The notes: generated from the sequence alone by a model not told the origin. A stretch of DNA of 64,000 bases from Trematomus loennbergii (GCA_012861695.1 JAAOOA010000099.1:447001-511000), one strand, 5' to 3'; shown: positions 35,857 to 48,074, numbered from the stretch's first letter. Translations and numbers: made by a program.

Positions 35857-36231
35857 AGGTGGGGTAGGTAAGTTTGAGAAACCGGCTCGAGATCGCTAGA
35901 ATTTGAAAATACACAACCGGAGAAAATCTGCCACTTCCTCACAGAGCCCCTCCTCCAACACACACAACGCGCACATGACCAATGAGGGCACGAGATAAGT
36001 TTGTGCACAGATGGAAGGCTGACAGGCAGGTAGGCCATCCAGTTATTTTAGCCGGCCGGCTAGATGATTGGTCGTGCTTTTTACAGTACTACAGCTTCCA
36101 CAGATGATATTTATTTATGGATTTATTGTCAAAGCACTTCAGATATTCATTGCTATCGGGATGTTAAGAGCATTCCATGGAATATAACAACAAGTGTATC
36201 TCCTGGTTTCTCAAATGTACCTACCCCACCT
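35857..36231. mobile_element. [18 protein letters not shown], complete, flanked by TTAA
   Basis: Terminal inverted repeats of about 25 bp: aggtggggtaggtaagtttg at the left, and its mirror (caaatgtacctaccccacct) at the right. Both sides are flanked by TTAA (35853-35856 and 36232-36235), which fits a TTAA-targeting (piggyBac-like) parent or a palindromic extension of the inverted repeat. The members at 7.2 and 28.7 kb are the same family. Confidence 0.75.
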
Positions 36232-36235
36232 TTAA

Positions 36236-38219
36236 CGCCACTGCTAAATCCAACTTTAATACCTAACAAACCTGCTGCTAACACTTACCTAAAGTCAAAT
36301 ATCATATGGATAGAATATGGCAATTACTAACACTTGCTAACATGTATCAAAAGGACTCTTGGTTGCAAATGTCACATTTTAAACGTATTTTAGTTTGTAT
36401 TTAGTTATGCAATTCAGAGGTAAATATTGTACTTCTATTCAACTACAATCAAAGGTAAATATTGTACTTATACTCCACTACATGTAGTACCTTTACTTAC
36501 TTTGCAGATATAGATTAATGATAAACAATATCATCAACACTGAATACATTCACAATTAGTTCCACCTTTACCAGCTTGATAAACACATCAATACAACAAT
36601 AATTATAACCGAAATATATAATATATATGATTCTGAAATGTCTGCATAATGAGTACTTTTACTTGTAGTACTTTAAGTATATTTTGATGGTAATACTGTT
36701 GTATATTTACTTGAGTAACATTTTGATGGCAGGACTACTACTTAAGTGCAATATTTTAGTACTTATTCGACCTTTGAATACATCTAAAGTGTCATGTACT
36801 GCAACTTACACGTGTTTTTTGTTGACATTTAGGAGATAAAATGTGTTATTCATATACTGTATATTTATACATGTATAAGCAGGGCAAGTCATGTGGGAAC
36901 ACTCTTCAAAATCATATTTGAACTTAAAATAATAATAATTACATTTGTAATGTTAATGTAACATCATGCTTTATGAGTTTTAATTGTAAATACAGGATTA
37001 AGCTATATGGTAGATATTGTAAATGTAATTATTATTCATACAGCAAGCTACTGGTGCATAGCTTGAACAAAATAGTACTAAATATCACTAATTGTGCACT
37101 AACTATTTCCTATTTTATGCTGACTTGTTCGTATTTCCTTATTATTTTCTTATTTCTTTGCATTTTAACAGTATAATTCACAAAAAAAAAATCCAAATAC
37201 AGCTGTACAAACTTAATATTCAACACATTTAAATACCATAACATACACTATTTGAACTACTGCATTTTACACCCCTGTGGTCCAGATGAATGTCTCTGAT
37301 TGAACACAGTTAACCTGTCTCTACTGTGCGGTGGATGTTCAAACCCCTGCGGTTAGAAAAGGGCTAATGTGTATTATTTGACGCGGTGCCATGTCACCCT
37401 GTTTGACCTGTTGTGGAGCTCAGTCTCACGTCAGGAGCTCAGTGCGCCGTGTGCACCAGGGAGTGTCAGCTCACTGCCGGACTTTGAACACATCACTCTG
37501 CAGGGATCATAACTGCGCTCTTAAATCAAATGTGTGTTTAGGGGGGAATTTGCTCCCAAATAAACATGCCATATTTATTCATCTGTTAGTTCTTTCTCTA
37601 GTCCCTTTTGTCTCATCTTCTAAAATATGTAATTTACTATGTTTTCTTTTATTCAGACGCTGTGGTTTTGATAGTGCAAGTTGACTGTCATGAACTTGGC
37701 AGGAGTCTTATCTTTACAATCGCAGATAAAAGGAACTAAACTCTCCTTCATTTTGCTCACAGAGGGGTACACACTATGTTTTCTATTGCTGTAATAATAA
37801 CAACTGTTCCTCAAGTTTGGAAAATGCTTTATCTTTTCTGACCATTTACATGAACACAAATCTATATCACACACTACAGGAAAGAGAAAACCATACAAAG
37901 CACAATACTGCTGCTTTAATAAAAAATGTCTACTCTTCAGCAAGGAAAATAGGCCTTTCCAACAAGTCAAACAAGTCAAAACAGAAGAGGCAAAGCTGAC
38001 ATTTTAAGTAATTAAAAGGGTTAGAAACTTTGTGTCGACGGTGTCTTCCACACATGTTGCCCGTACCTGTGTCTTAAAGGCTGGTGCAGTGGGATTTTTT
38101 GTTTTTGTTATAGTCCCTTGACTACAGAAGTCCCCACAAGGTGACAATCTTATTTGACCTTTTCACAAAGAAACAAAAAACTGGCTCCAACATACCAGTT
38201 TGTGTGTCAATGCTCACAG
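36236..38219. other. Non-coding; presumed first intron of the IRF-like gene
   Basis: AT-rich, no gene recognised. About 36400-36780 is a decayed, inverted member of the AGTAAAAGTA MITE family (attgtacttatactccactac; gagtacttttacttgtagtac). A slightly GC-richer patch at 37380-37540 has an open frame without any known motif. Confidence 0.5.
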
Positions 38220-38491
38220 GAGACGATGCCCCTGGACAGGATGAGGATGCGGCAGTGGCTGGAGGAACACATCGACTCCTGTCAGATACCGGGACTCGCA
38301 TGGGTCAACAGAGTAAGTATACACTTTGACACACACAAAGAAACACACACACTTTTATATTATAGTTCAATAGCTGACAGAATGTAAATGTGTGAGGAAG
38401 AACGGATATTCCAGATCGCGTGGATCCATGCAGCGTGTCAAGACTGGGACCTGGGAAAAGACGCTCTTCATGAGATGGGCCATGCATACAG
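38220..38491 (+). pseudogene. IRF1/IRF2-like DNA-binding-domain exons (partial, 5-base deletion)
   Basis: The exon at 38220-38312 has a clean acceptor (tgctcacag) and donor (GTAAGT). Its ATG at 38226 opens [20 protein letters not shown] and ends after PGLAWVNR, the start of an IRF1/IRF2-subfamily helix-turn-helix domain. After an 84-base intron the next exon (38397-38491) encodes EERIFQIAWIHAACQDWDLG then, in a shifted frame, LFMRWAMHTG. All five Trp of the IRF DNA-binding domain are recognisable. The exon is 95 bases, while the family's exon is 100 by my count from the known protein; the missing five bases lie between the fourth and fifth Trp and break the frame. No later IRF exons were found downstream, where transposons fill the sequence. 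It could be a decayed paralogue, or a real gene with an assembly error and a very long third intron. Confidence 0.7.
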
Positions 38492-38492
38492 G

Positions 38493-39100
<608 letters not shown>

Positions 39101-39165
39101 CCCACCGTGTAGCTCAGTTGGTAGAGCTGGCGGCCCATGCTCTGGGGCTAGGCCCCGTGTTGAAA
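39101..39165 (+). mobile_element. tRNA-derived SINE head fragment
   Basis: gtgtagctcagttggtagag matches an RNA polymerase III A box in tRNA context. The region where a B box should lie (ctaggccccgtgttgaaaa) does not fit the consensus, and the acceptor arms do not pair. So this is a truncated SINE or tRNA relic, not a working tRNA gene. Confidence 0.45.
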
Positions 39166-39553
39166 AATACAATAAATATTTATCTTGTGAGATGATTTAC
39201 TAAAGAACCGTGTGTTTCCTCAGGTTAGGGCTGCCCTCGACTAAAGATTGTTCTATTCGACAATTAGTCTCAATATTGGGGATTACCCAATAGCGATAGC
39301 CTTAGAGGGCTACGCCAATACTCATAGAAGCTGGAGTTACAGTAGGTAACGTCAGTTACTCGCTCTGCGGTTAAAAGGCAGCAGGTCCCGCCTCCGCCTC
39401 TTTGCCGTTATTTGGAGCGGGCGGGAGTTGGGTCGCAGTCGAATAGTCCAGATCGTCTATCCCTTGACCTCTGTGTGAAACGTCACGGGGTTAAGGGATA
39501 GTCGATAGGAGAATTCAAAAGGACTTACGAGAAGAGGCTGCGGTACTTTAGAG
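39166..39553. other. Non-coding, unclassified repeat-like DNA around a hAT insertion
   Basis: No gene. The sequence resumes after the hAT element at 40719, and both parts read as one older AT/GC-mixed unit (…gaggctgcggtac + tttagagaatccgattg…). Confidence 0.4.
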
Positions 39554-40710
39554 CAGTGGTTCTCAAACTTTTTTCAATAATGTACCCCCTTTGAAAAAAA
39601 AATTCAGCGCAAAAACAATTTGTTAAGGAAAAAATGCCAATATAAAGAGGTACAGTACAGCGCTGCACCATCAGTGTCTGATATATTAAAACAACAACCT
39701 GTAACTGAGAAACACTTAAATGCTACATTTCAAATGTTTACAATCCATCACTAAATTCATGGCAAACCAATTGTAACATCATGCAATAACACTAAGACGA
39801 CATTAGTTGCATGTGACCTACCTTATTGTTTTTAATAAGTTGTACTTACAATATAGTGAGAAACATGGGCTTGTGCTTCACTGAGGATCGTTGTCATTCT
39901 GACAGGGAGGCAAACTGCAGTTATTACACTTCGTGTTTTGAAATATGTGTAACTCTGTTAATATAAAACCCACACTGCTCAAACTTCGTTACTTTTCCTA
40001 AAATTGGTATATTTATTTATTTAGGGGCGTGGAGAATGAAGAGAAAAAAAGATGAGCATTTTATGAGCATGGGATTTTGACCCCTCATATATATGCATAA
40101 TGCTGCGCTATACTTTGCAGCCACAAGCCGTTGCCAAGCAACGCTTATTGTTTAGGTGTCCTTTGATAAGCAGGCAGTCATATCATTAGCTACAACTAGC
40201 TAGATCTGATAGATTTGGACATAAACGCGAGTGAAGTATAACCGGACGCGAGAGAGAGATCAGAGATCAGATCAGCTGCTGCTGACGGAGAACACGCAGC
40301 TCTGCATGATCACAGATCCGCCGCGGACCGTTGAGTGGAGCAAAATTAAATACACTAAGAGTTAGACCTAACACACTTAGCTAGTTTATCTACTCTGGAA
40401 CTAGCTATACTAGTTATAAATATGTGTATTCTTTACTGTCGGGTCACTTATTACAGGTTCAGCGAGCTGCACGAGACTGACGGGCTGTCAGGAGAGGGAG
40501 AGGAAAAGAGAGCACCCCGTTTATTTTTCCCATTTTATTATCCAGAATTACTGTAAACCTTTGAATAAAGTAATTAATCTACTATTAGTAGTTTGTTTAA
40601 ATGCATTACTTATGTTGTTTTTTTCATTAACATAAAATAAATCTCACGTACCCCCTGCAGTACTCCAACGTACCCCTAGGGGTCCGCGTACCCCCATTTG
40701 AGAACCACTG
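39554..40710. mobile_element. Non-autonomous hAT element, 1157 bp, with 8-bp target duplication
   Basis: Ends are cagtggttctcaaac at the left and its mirror gtttgagaaccactg-like (catttgagaaccactg) at the right. It is flanked on both sides by the perfect 8-base duplication ctttagag (39546-39553 and 40711-40718), the hAT hallmark. The interior has no transposase frame. Sub-terminal words (taccccc/gtacccc) are repeated near both ends. Confidence 0.9.
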
Positions 40711-40718
40711 CTTTAGAG

Positions 40719-41308
40719 AATCCGATTGCACTTTCACTATCCGACGTGTTTATGATGCGCCAGCGGACGTCATAAATGTGCCTCTGCTGAACTACAACTT
40801 TCCGAAAACGGACTACTATAAGCGCATCATTAATAAGCGCTGTTATTGTGTTGTTTTATGCTTTATGAACGTGTGCAACAGCGAACAATATGTTGTTCAT
40901 TAAGGTTGAAATTAAAACAAATAAGTAAAGTCAAAGAAAATCGTTGTCACATTGATAATTGTTGCTCACACTCAACATGGGGCATTTAGTACAGATCGCG
41001 TTCACACCGGAGTACTTTTCCCTGAGGGAAGATTACGCAAAATGAAGCCGCTGACGTCACTTCTTCTTCTTCTGCTTTGGTTTTACTGGCAGGCCGCAAA
41101 CAACTTCACGGTGTATACTGCCTCCCGGAGCCCCCGGCCGGAAGTCCCCGGAGTTGCGGACTGGCTTCAGTAGAAGCTGCTGGGACTCACTTCAATTTTT
41201 TCAACTCGAGCGTCAAATTCACGTGACGCGTTCTCGCGGAAGCCAATCAGCGTTGGGATTGCCTCTGACGTCCCTCTGACATCCTGCTGTTGATCAGTTG
41301 TAGTTAAG
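40719..41308. other. Left flank of the first PIF/Harbinger element; possible left TIR near 41000
   Basis: Contains gcgttcacaccgga at 40999-41012, mirrored at 46717-46730 (tccggtgtgaacgc). These may be the terminal repeats of the element that encloses the MADF/BESS gene and the transposase. A clear 3-bp target duplication was not found. A short Leu-rich open frame near 41043 has no recognisable function. Confidence 0.4.
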
Positions 41309-43252
41309 ATGGAAGAGAAGATAGTTGTTGCTGTCAGTGGGTTCCCGGAGATATATGATACAATGTCGTATATCTACCGGGACCGCAACAAGAAAGAGCT
41401 CGCATGGAGGAAAATAAGCGAGGAAGTAGGCGTACCTGGTAAGTTATACAAAATATACATCCGTTGTTTGCTTGATTACAGATACCAACAACACATTAGC
41501 ATTAACCAAGTTAGCTCAACCGCCGGTTTAACGGCAGATAACTGTTAAAAGTTACCGTTTGTAAATGTTTTTTTCTTGTCAGAGGAGGTATGCCGAAGGA
41601 ATTGGAAAAGTTTGAGGGACACGTATGTCAAAGACAGAAAGAGGGAGAAGGATAGGAGGAGTGGGTCAGCAGCAGGGACCAATAAAAAGTGCAAATACTC
41701 TGCGGTCCTTCCTCGACCCAATTGGTCAGTATGGAGGTGAAGCGCAGGGAGCAGACGGAAGAGGTTGGAGCAGAACACCTATTGTGGTGGCTGATAGCCC
41801 CCCCCCCCCTCTGCTACGCGCCGTTCGTTGGATGAGGCTGAAATCTCTATTAAATAAAGAAAGGAATTGAAAACACCGGAATCAAAAGTTATAACAATTA
41901 TCTGAGTTTACTGGTAGGAAACCAAACACATATACAAGTTATACAGAGTACTCCGGACTTCAGGTTTGTGATGCGATGCGGATACAAGTATCGGGACCAG
42001 CCTTCACCAAACCAAAAAGCATTTTTACATACAAAAACACCAGTATTCATACTCATATTTTGGGGCGGAGATGTGTTAACTTTTCCCTTCCCCTTTTACT
42101 CCAAAGCGAATGAGAGAGTCCGTGAGGAGGAGCTGTATGAGCTGCTCACATCCCCCAAGTGTCCTTACTGGCTGAATTCACTTCTGGTCGGGTTCAATAG
42201 TTCTCACCAGAACATGAGATTCCAAAGTTTCACAAGGTCAAAAGTCAATTCTTATCTCTGCCCCGATCTTCACTCCGTTACCTTCCCATGGGAGTTTTTC
42301 ACATAAACTATTCCTTCTCAGACATTTAAACCTTTGTGCACATATTTAATGATGTCTTAACGACCTTAAAAACAACATCTGTGTGTAGGGGTGAAAAGAA
42401 GAGGTGTGTGTGTGAAACAGGATCTCTGGGTCAGTGAGTTAAAAGTGAGAATATCATTTCTATATATGTGATTACCCAAAACCGTTGTGATTACCTAAAA
42501 CAGTTCAAACAATACATGTTCACTAAAATACAATTCAAAATAATACATGTTTACTTCAATACAGTGTAGAATCATATCTTTTTACTTCAATATCTACTAA
42601 AAAAATGTAAAAATCAAAGGTTAAGAGAATATCAAGGCTATAACTGCTTAATTTATCAATAAGTAATTATAATAATACAAGTGCAATTGTAAAAAGTTGT
42701 ATTCTCACAAAATCTAGAATTACATTACCTGTTCCATTTTACTATATCATTATTATATTTGCCTCAATGGAATACAAAATACATCTTTCTTATATTTTCA
42801 ATATTTACAGATGAGCATGAGTTTTCAGAGGGCAGTGAGGCAGAGGATCACCACGATGCCCCTGATGCCCCCCTGCTGCTGCCTCTGCAGGACCTAGTGT
42901 TGTAGGCAGAGCACCAAGGGGTATGTAAACTGTAAATGACAGTTTTGATTGCATTTTATTGTATTGATGCATTGCTGTACCTTCACTAAAAAATGCTATT
43001 TGTTTTTGTCATGCAGGAAGAAAAAGGCCCAGGAATCTAGAAATGAAATGAGGTGCATGAACGCCTCCTTGAGGCCCTGACACGGGGGTCCGGTGCTCTG
43101 CCTGCCCCACTCTCGGAGGATGAGCATTTCCTCCAAAGCCTGCTTCCTTCCCTTCAAAGACTGCCAACGCAGCAGAAGAACTTTGTGAAGTTTGAAATAC
43201 ATAGATTAATTTATGAAGCAAGCACAGTTGTGCTAAATTTGGAATTTTTATA
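41309..43252 (+). pseudogene. MADF/BESS protein of PIF/Harbinger element 1 (broken)
   Basis: Exon 1 (41309-41438) encodes the start of a MADF domain: MEEKIVVAVSGFPEIYD, YIYRDRNKKELAWRKI. Donor GTAAGT; the next exon starts at 41583 (EEVCRRNWKSLRDTYVKDRK). The frame breaks near 41715, and a long-inverted-repeat arm follows. Exon 3 starts at 42811 (DEHEFSEGSEAEDHH), with a one-base change in a C run near 42863. The last exon (from 43018) ends in a BESS motif (EDEHFLQSLLPSLQRLP). Such proteins are the DNA-binding partner of the Harbinger transposase. At least three frame breaks, so not functional as printed. Confidence 0.75.
41800..42600. repeat. Long inverted repeat, left arm
   Basis: From gctacgcgccgttcgttg near 41812 to tctttttacttca near 42595 this matches the reverse complement of 45667-46560, with many point and small indel differences. 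It lies between exons 2 and 3 of the MADF/BESS gene. The two arms would pair around a loop of about 3 kb. Confidence 0.75.
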
Positions 43253-44065
43253 GATTACCTGCCATGGGTTGACAATCTTTGAAGGGAACAAACCAGGCTT
43301 TTTAAAAAATGTTTTAATCACTGTATATATAATTTAAATTGTATTTTATTAATAAAACTTTGTTTAATGTTACCCACGTATGTTCCTTTATTCTTTCACC
43401 ATCACATACTTTTCTTTAGGGTCATCACATAATTAATAATGTAATTAAGGTGATTGTATTGTGCACAGTAGTGTAAAGTAACTTTTACTTGTAACAGAGT
43501 ATTCCTAGTCACATATAATCCTTTCTAGAAATATAAGTGTTACATATAACAAAACCTGAGAGTGGAGACGAGGTGCGACAATATATCAATAATTTATTTA
43601 TATTTAAACGAAGCCAGCAATAGGTCCCCCGAGGCTGGCATGAAGAGAGTGCCTAGAGGAATGAGAGCGAGGGACGAATCTGGTTTGTCTCTCGGCTCCC
43701 CGACACAGGTGCAGCTCATCAGACAAATGCCGGCTCCACAGCACTGGATCCTATAAGCACACACAGAGCCGACGGCACCCCTCGTGGTGTGGAGGGGTCG
43801 TCACAATAACAGACTGCATATTTTCATATTTCTATTACATTTAAAGTAAAAATGTACTTCTATTATATGCTTTGCCTAAAATCATAAAGTCCTTTAAAAA
43901 GCAGAAAGTGGCACTACCTCACAAAACAATAATTCATGGATTTAACAGAAATAATTATATGAATTGGTGACCTAAATCTGGTGTTGGGATAGAAATGTTG
44001 CAGGAGGTTGCTCAATAGTATGTGTGGGTGGCTCTTAAAAGAGCCTTTTAATGTGTGCTGGTGCA
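43253..44065. other. Spacer between the convergent genes of PIF/Harbinger element 1
   Basis: AT-rich; AATAAA near 43352 could serve the MADF/BESS transcript. A GC-richer block at 43560-43800 (ggaggggtcgtcacaataac at its end) is an unclassified, possibly LTR-like insertion. No gene. Confidence 0.4.
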
Positions 44066-45660
44066 TTACACGTCGTCTTGCCATGGGACCGTTCCCTCTG
44101 CATTGAAGTATGATGTGAACACCTCCCGAACTCTGATGGCCTCTCTTGCGGAGTTGTTGGCTGCAATTCTTCCTAGACCTGGCAGTGGCTCCACATCAGC
44201 AACTGAGAAGGCCCTCTGTGTGTTTGCTTGGGTTGTCCTGCGCAAGAAGTTATGGAGAATACAGGTAGCCTTCACAAACTTCTCTGCAACTTCTGGCTGG
44301 ACCTCAATTACACGCCTGTACATCCTCCACTGGGATGAGAGAATCCCAAAGGTATTCTACAACAAGCCGAGCTCGAGACAGACGGTAATTAATATTCTGC
44401 GCTCTGGGAAGGTTGCGCCCAGGGAATGGCCTCATGAGGTTTGCCTGAGAGGAAAGGCCTCATCTGCAACAAATACATGTGGCAGGGGTCCCAGGTGGTC
44501 ACCTCCTGAGAGTGGCAGGCCAGCAGGCAGTTGGAGGGAGCCAGATTTCAGGGCTTGACCAAGAGTTGGCCAGAATGCCACCATCACTAGTTCTTCCATA
44601 GCCCCCAACATCAATGACACGAAAGCAACGCTCTGCATCCACAACTGCCAAAAGATCAAGTGAGAATGTTCCTTTGTAATTAAAGAACTGGGATCCTGTG
44701 TTTTCTGGGGCTTTGAGGACAACATGTTTCCCATCCAATGCTCCACAGCAGAGAGGAAAGTTCCACCGCTCCTCAAACTTCTCTGCTATTGACCTCCACT
44801 CCTCTGTAGAGGGCACAGCCATGAACTCCTCCACAAGGCAGTCCCAGATAGCAGTGGCCACATCAGGGATGATGGTAGAGACTGTTGAGACACCAACACG
44901 GAAGCTGTTGGCAATTGTCCTGAATGAATCTCCTGTAGCGAGGTACCTGCAGCACAAAAGAAAAGAAACATATATAAAATAAATCAAACAAAGTTGTATG
45001 AAGACATAACCTGAAAAAGTGGTGTAAAGTAACTAAGTAGGCTACATTAAATGGTATGTATTTAATACCTTTAGTTACTTCACAGATGTATGAATAATGT
45101 GAAATATAATCAAGTGTTAAATCAGACTTTAGTTCCACTGGAGTAAATCACAAGCTACCCTGCAGTATACAAAGTCATTCAAACTATCATGATGGGAGTT
45201 ATTTCAGCATCCCTTTTAAACGTTTATTATAATTAAATAATAACAACAAACAGTTCATTTTGATCCATAGTGCTGTGGCATTGATTCACCATGACGTGCA
45301 AGATTCATTCAATATGTTGTATTCATATTAACACGCTAATAAAAAACAAAACAAAGCAACTTACCGGAGACATATTGACAGGCGCTCCGCAGCTGAGAGG
45401 GAACGCCGGCAGTTTGTGTCCATCCGGGAAATCCTGACACCAACCCGAGCTAGAAGATCATCAAACTGGACACAGGTCATCCTAAAATACCGCTGGAAAC
45501 GGCAGTCATCCAGGCGCAGTTCCTTGATCAAACAATGATATTCACCAAACTGTGTGCGACGCTTGATTACATTGTGAACCCAGACAGAGCGGCGTTTGTT
45601 GCTACGTTTGTAGGACTTCCACAGAAGGTACAAAGCAGCAATAGTTGTTATATCCTCCAT
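44066..45660 (-). pseudogene. PIF/Harbinger transposase, element 1 (HARBI1-like, frame-broken)
   Basis: Exon 1 (45660-45365) starts MEDITTIAALYLLWKSYK and includes RTQFGEYHCLIKELRLDD. The intron ends with ctgcag, and exon 2 (44946-44066) starts YLATGDSFRTIANSFRVG. DDE motifs: first Asp in GALDGKHVV, second in LLAVVDAERCF; the Glu in RARLVVE near 44380 is present but a frameshift follows. Further frame breaks lie near 44560 and 44440. The protein ends NAEGTVPWQDDV. It would cut and move the element; here it is inactive unless the breaks are sequencing errors. The same two-exon layout and intron phase are found in element 2 at 54837-56458. Confidence 0.8.
45010..45190. mobile_element. Inverted MITE fragment inside the transposase intron
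   Basis: gtggtgtaaagtaactaagt at its left, and taccctgcagtatacaaagt at its right, match the reverse complement of the MITE at 1358-1903. It lies within the intron of the first Harbinger transposase. Confidence 0.65.
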
Positions 45661-45666
45661 AGTGAA

Positions 45667-46560
45667 GTAAAGAGATATGATTCGACATTGTTTTAGTGAA
45701 CATGTATTAGTTGAACTGGTTTATGTAATCACAACGGTTTATGGGTAATCATATATATAGGAATGTTGTTCTCACTTTCAAACTCACTGACTCAGAGATT
45801 CTGTGTTTCATACACCAACCTGACCTGGGTTCACCCCTAAAAGCAGATGTCGTCATTAAGGTCGTTAAAGACAAACATTACATCCTTCTTATGATTCCTA
45901 AGAGCCAGATGCTGTTGCTAAGTCATAAAATGTATCGTTAAATAGGTGAAGGAGGATAATTTAGGTGAAAGAATCCCCTGGGAAAGGAATGTAGAGGTAA
46001 GATAAGGTAGAAATAAACATTGACTTTTGACCTGGTGTGGTTGGGGATATCACTCTGTTCGAAACTCTGATTGACCTCGGCCAGAAGCGAATCCAGCCAA
46101 TCAGGGCACTTGGGGGAGGTGGTTAGTTTAAACAGCCCCTCCCCAGGGGCTCTGCTGATTCGCTTGGGAGAAAAATGGGAAGGAAAGAGTTGAGCAATCT
46201 CCGCCCCAAAAGTAGGTAGAAATACTGATGTTTTGGAGTGGAATGTTGCTTTTTGGGTTAGGTGAGTTGGTTGGTCCGGGTATCTGTGTCGGCATCGCAT
46301 CATCAGCTTAAAGTCCAATTTCTTTTGGTTTGATGAGTGGTTGGTCCTGACATCTTTAGCCGCATCGCATCACGATCCTAAAAAGCCCGGAGTACCCGGG
46401 GTACTCTGTATAACTTGTATATGTGTTTGATTTCCTACCAGTAAACTCAGATAATTTGTTATAATTTTGATTCCGGTGTTTTCAATTCCTTTCTTATTTT
46501 AATAGAGATTTCAGCCTCATTCAACGAACGGCGCGTAGCAGAGGTGTTCTTATCGCAACA
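45667..46560. repeat. Long inverted repeat, right arm
   Basis: Reverse-complement partner of 41800-42600. It ends only a few bases upstream of the transposase ATG (45660), so it forms the 5' flank of that gene. Shared landmarks include gaattgaaaacaccgg, tggggcggaga and caaaagtcaat. Whether the arms are two insertions of one element or a promoter duplication is not clear. Confidence 0.75.
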
Positions 46561-47465
46561 ATAGTCAACGACAGAAATAATCAAAACGATCTTGCATGGA
46601 AGTGTAAACAACCTCAACTGTCCGTCAACGGTATGTCTGTTTTGAATGACGCGATAAAACAAACTGCAAGCCGCGGTGAAACTTGAGCGATTGGAGCGAA
46701 GCGAATATTCGCATCGCGTCCGGTGTGAACGCAGCATAAGGCTGCGGCCCCACGGGAACGCATACGGTAGTTTCCGTTACAGTTTTGTCATATAGACCGT
46801 TCGGCCACACTAGGACGACAGAATATGGCAGTAAACGACTACGGTAACGATAACGGGTCCCGAGGTGGATAGAACGGCATACGCAACGCTCTGGGGGGGT
46901 CCAACCAAGCCCCCAGGAAGTGCACTGGACTCTGATGAGAATATTCGTGCATGGGTTATCATAAAACAACAAATTACCTAGGGTCAGTTTTGTAGAAGCC
47001 TGATAGTAAACTAGTTATGAAGTAATACATTTATTTATAACGCACAGTCTAAAAAGAAGCTAACCAAAGAGCTGTGTTCTCACCATGATGCGCAGCCAGC
47101 AGACCCTGACCTCCTTTCTTCCCTACACACGGGCACAGACCCTTACCTCCTTTCTTCCCTACACACGGGCACACACAGACAGAAACAAGTGTTAGCCATA
47201 TCAGCGACTACGGGTAAATGCATTGCTGCTTCATGCTTTGTCAGTTTCAACATCTTACCTTCTCTACCCTTCTGTCTTTTATTCCGTTGTAGTTGAATAT
47301 CTGCTGCCTTGAGCATTTCCTGCAGCCTGAAATGATGCAAATAAGAAGTTATTAACAAATGAAGAAAAGGTTTGGACATCCTCCAGAAGAACATTTGATT
47401 AATGACAAAAAGGAAGTTGGACACAAATAGGCCACATTGCAGATTAGCAATACGCTAACCTCTTC
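46561..47465. other. Non-coding; MITE-like end near 46735-46900
   Basis: No clear gene. A 33-bp direct repeat (tcctttcttccctacacac) is present twice at 47110-47175. On the minus strand 47336-47262 has an acceptor-like start (catttcag) and donor GTAAGA around LQEMLKAADIQLQRNKRQKG, which could be a small exon of the gene at 48-49 kb, but the link is not shown. Confidence 0.35.
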
Positions 47466-47720
47466 TTCATCCCTTCACCTGTGGTACTGCTTCACCTGTG
47501 GTATTGCTTCACCTGTGGTACTGCTGCTTCACCTGTGGTACTGCTTCACCTGTGGTACTGCTTCACCTGTGGTACTGCTTCACCTGTGGTACTACTTCAC
47601 CTGTGGTACTGCTACACCTGTGGTACTGCTACACCTGTGGTACTGCTTCACCTGTGGTACTGCTTCACCTGTGGTACTGCTTCACCTGTGGTACTGCTTC
47701 ACCTGTGGTACTGCTACACC
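47466..47720. repeat. 17-bp minisatellite
   Basis: About 15 units of cacctgtggtactgctt, with variants ctgcta and ctactt. All three plus frames stay open over it because 17 is not a multiple of three and the unit has no stop, giving a misleading HLWYC / SPVVLL string. Confidence 0.95.
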
Positions 47721-48074
47721 CATTTGCTACAGAGGTAGCAAGTCTTGGAGAGGAGGAGCGCTCTGTGGGCAAACCTGTGACAGATGTAAGAAAGTTAAAT
47801 GTAAGTGACGGTAGAGACTGGGGCAGAGATAGCATCACAACCTCTGTGGGCTATAGATGATTTTTGCCCTTCATGTTCCTGATCTACAGACTTCAAATAT
47901 GGAGTATGTCAAAATGTATTTTTGAATCAACTTAAATAACTTAAAATTACCTTGGGTTCCTTGAAAGGTACATTTAAATGACAAGTGCTATTATTATAAA
48001 CCATGATGCCAGAGGGCAAATAACACTCAACACTCATTATTTAAAATGTAATGAATCACACAAACAAAACACTA
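47721..48074. other. Non-coding spacer, possible further exon of the gene to the right
   Basis: On the minus strand an acceptor-like tctgtcacag near 47785 is followed by an open stretch (LPTERSSSPRLATSVANG) that runs into the 17-bp minisatellite. The phase does not match the preceding exon as I model it, so I do not call it. Confidence 0.3.

Noticed and set aside
37391..37684. 97-codon Cys-rich frame near 37.4 kb
   Set aside because: No signal peptide or domain, no second exon, unremarkable sequence composition; not enough to call a gene.
39101..39175. Functional tRNA gene
   Set aside because: Only the A-box half fits; B box and acceptor stem are not formed. Called a SINE relic instead.
40996..46735. 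Definite terminal inverted repeats for Harbinger element 1
   Set aside because: The 14-base match gcgttcacaccgga is suggestive, but no target duplication was found and this word is common in other fish MITEs, so I left it as a possibility.
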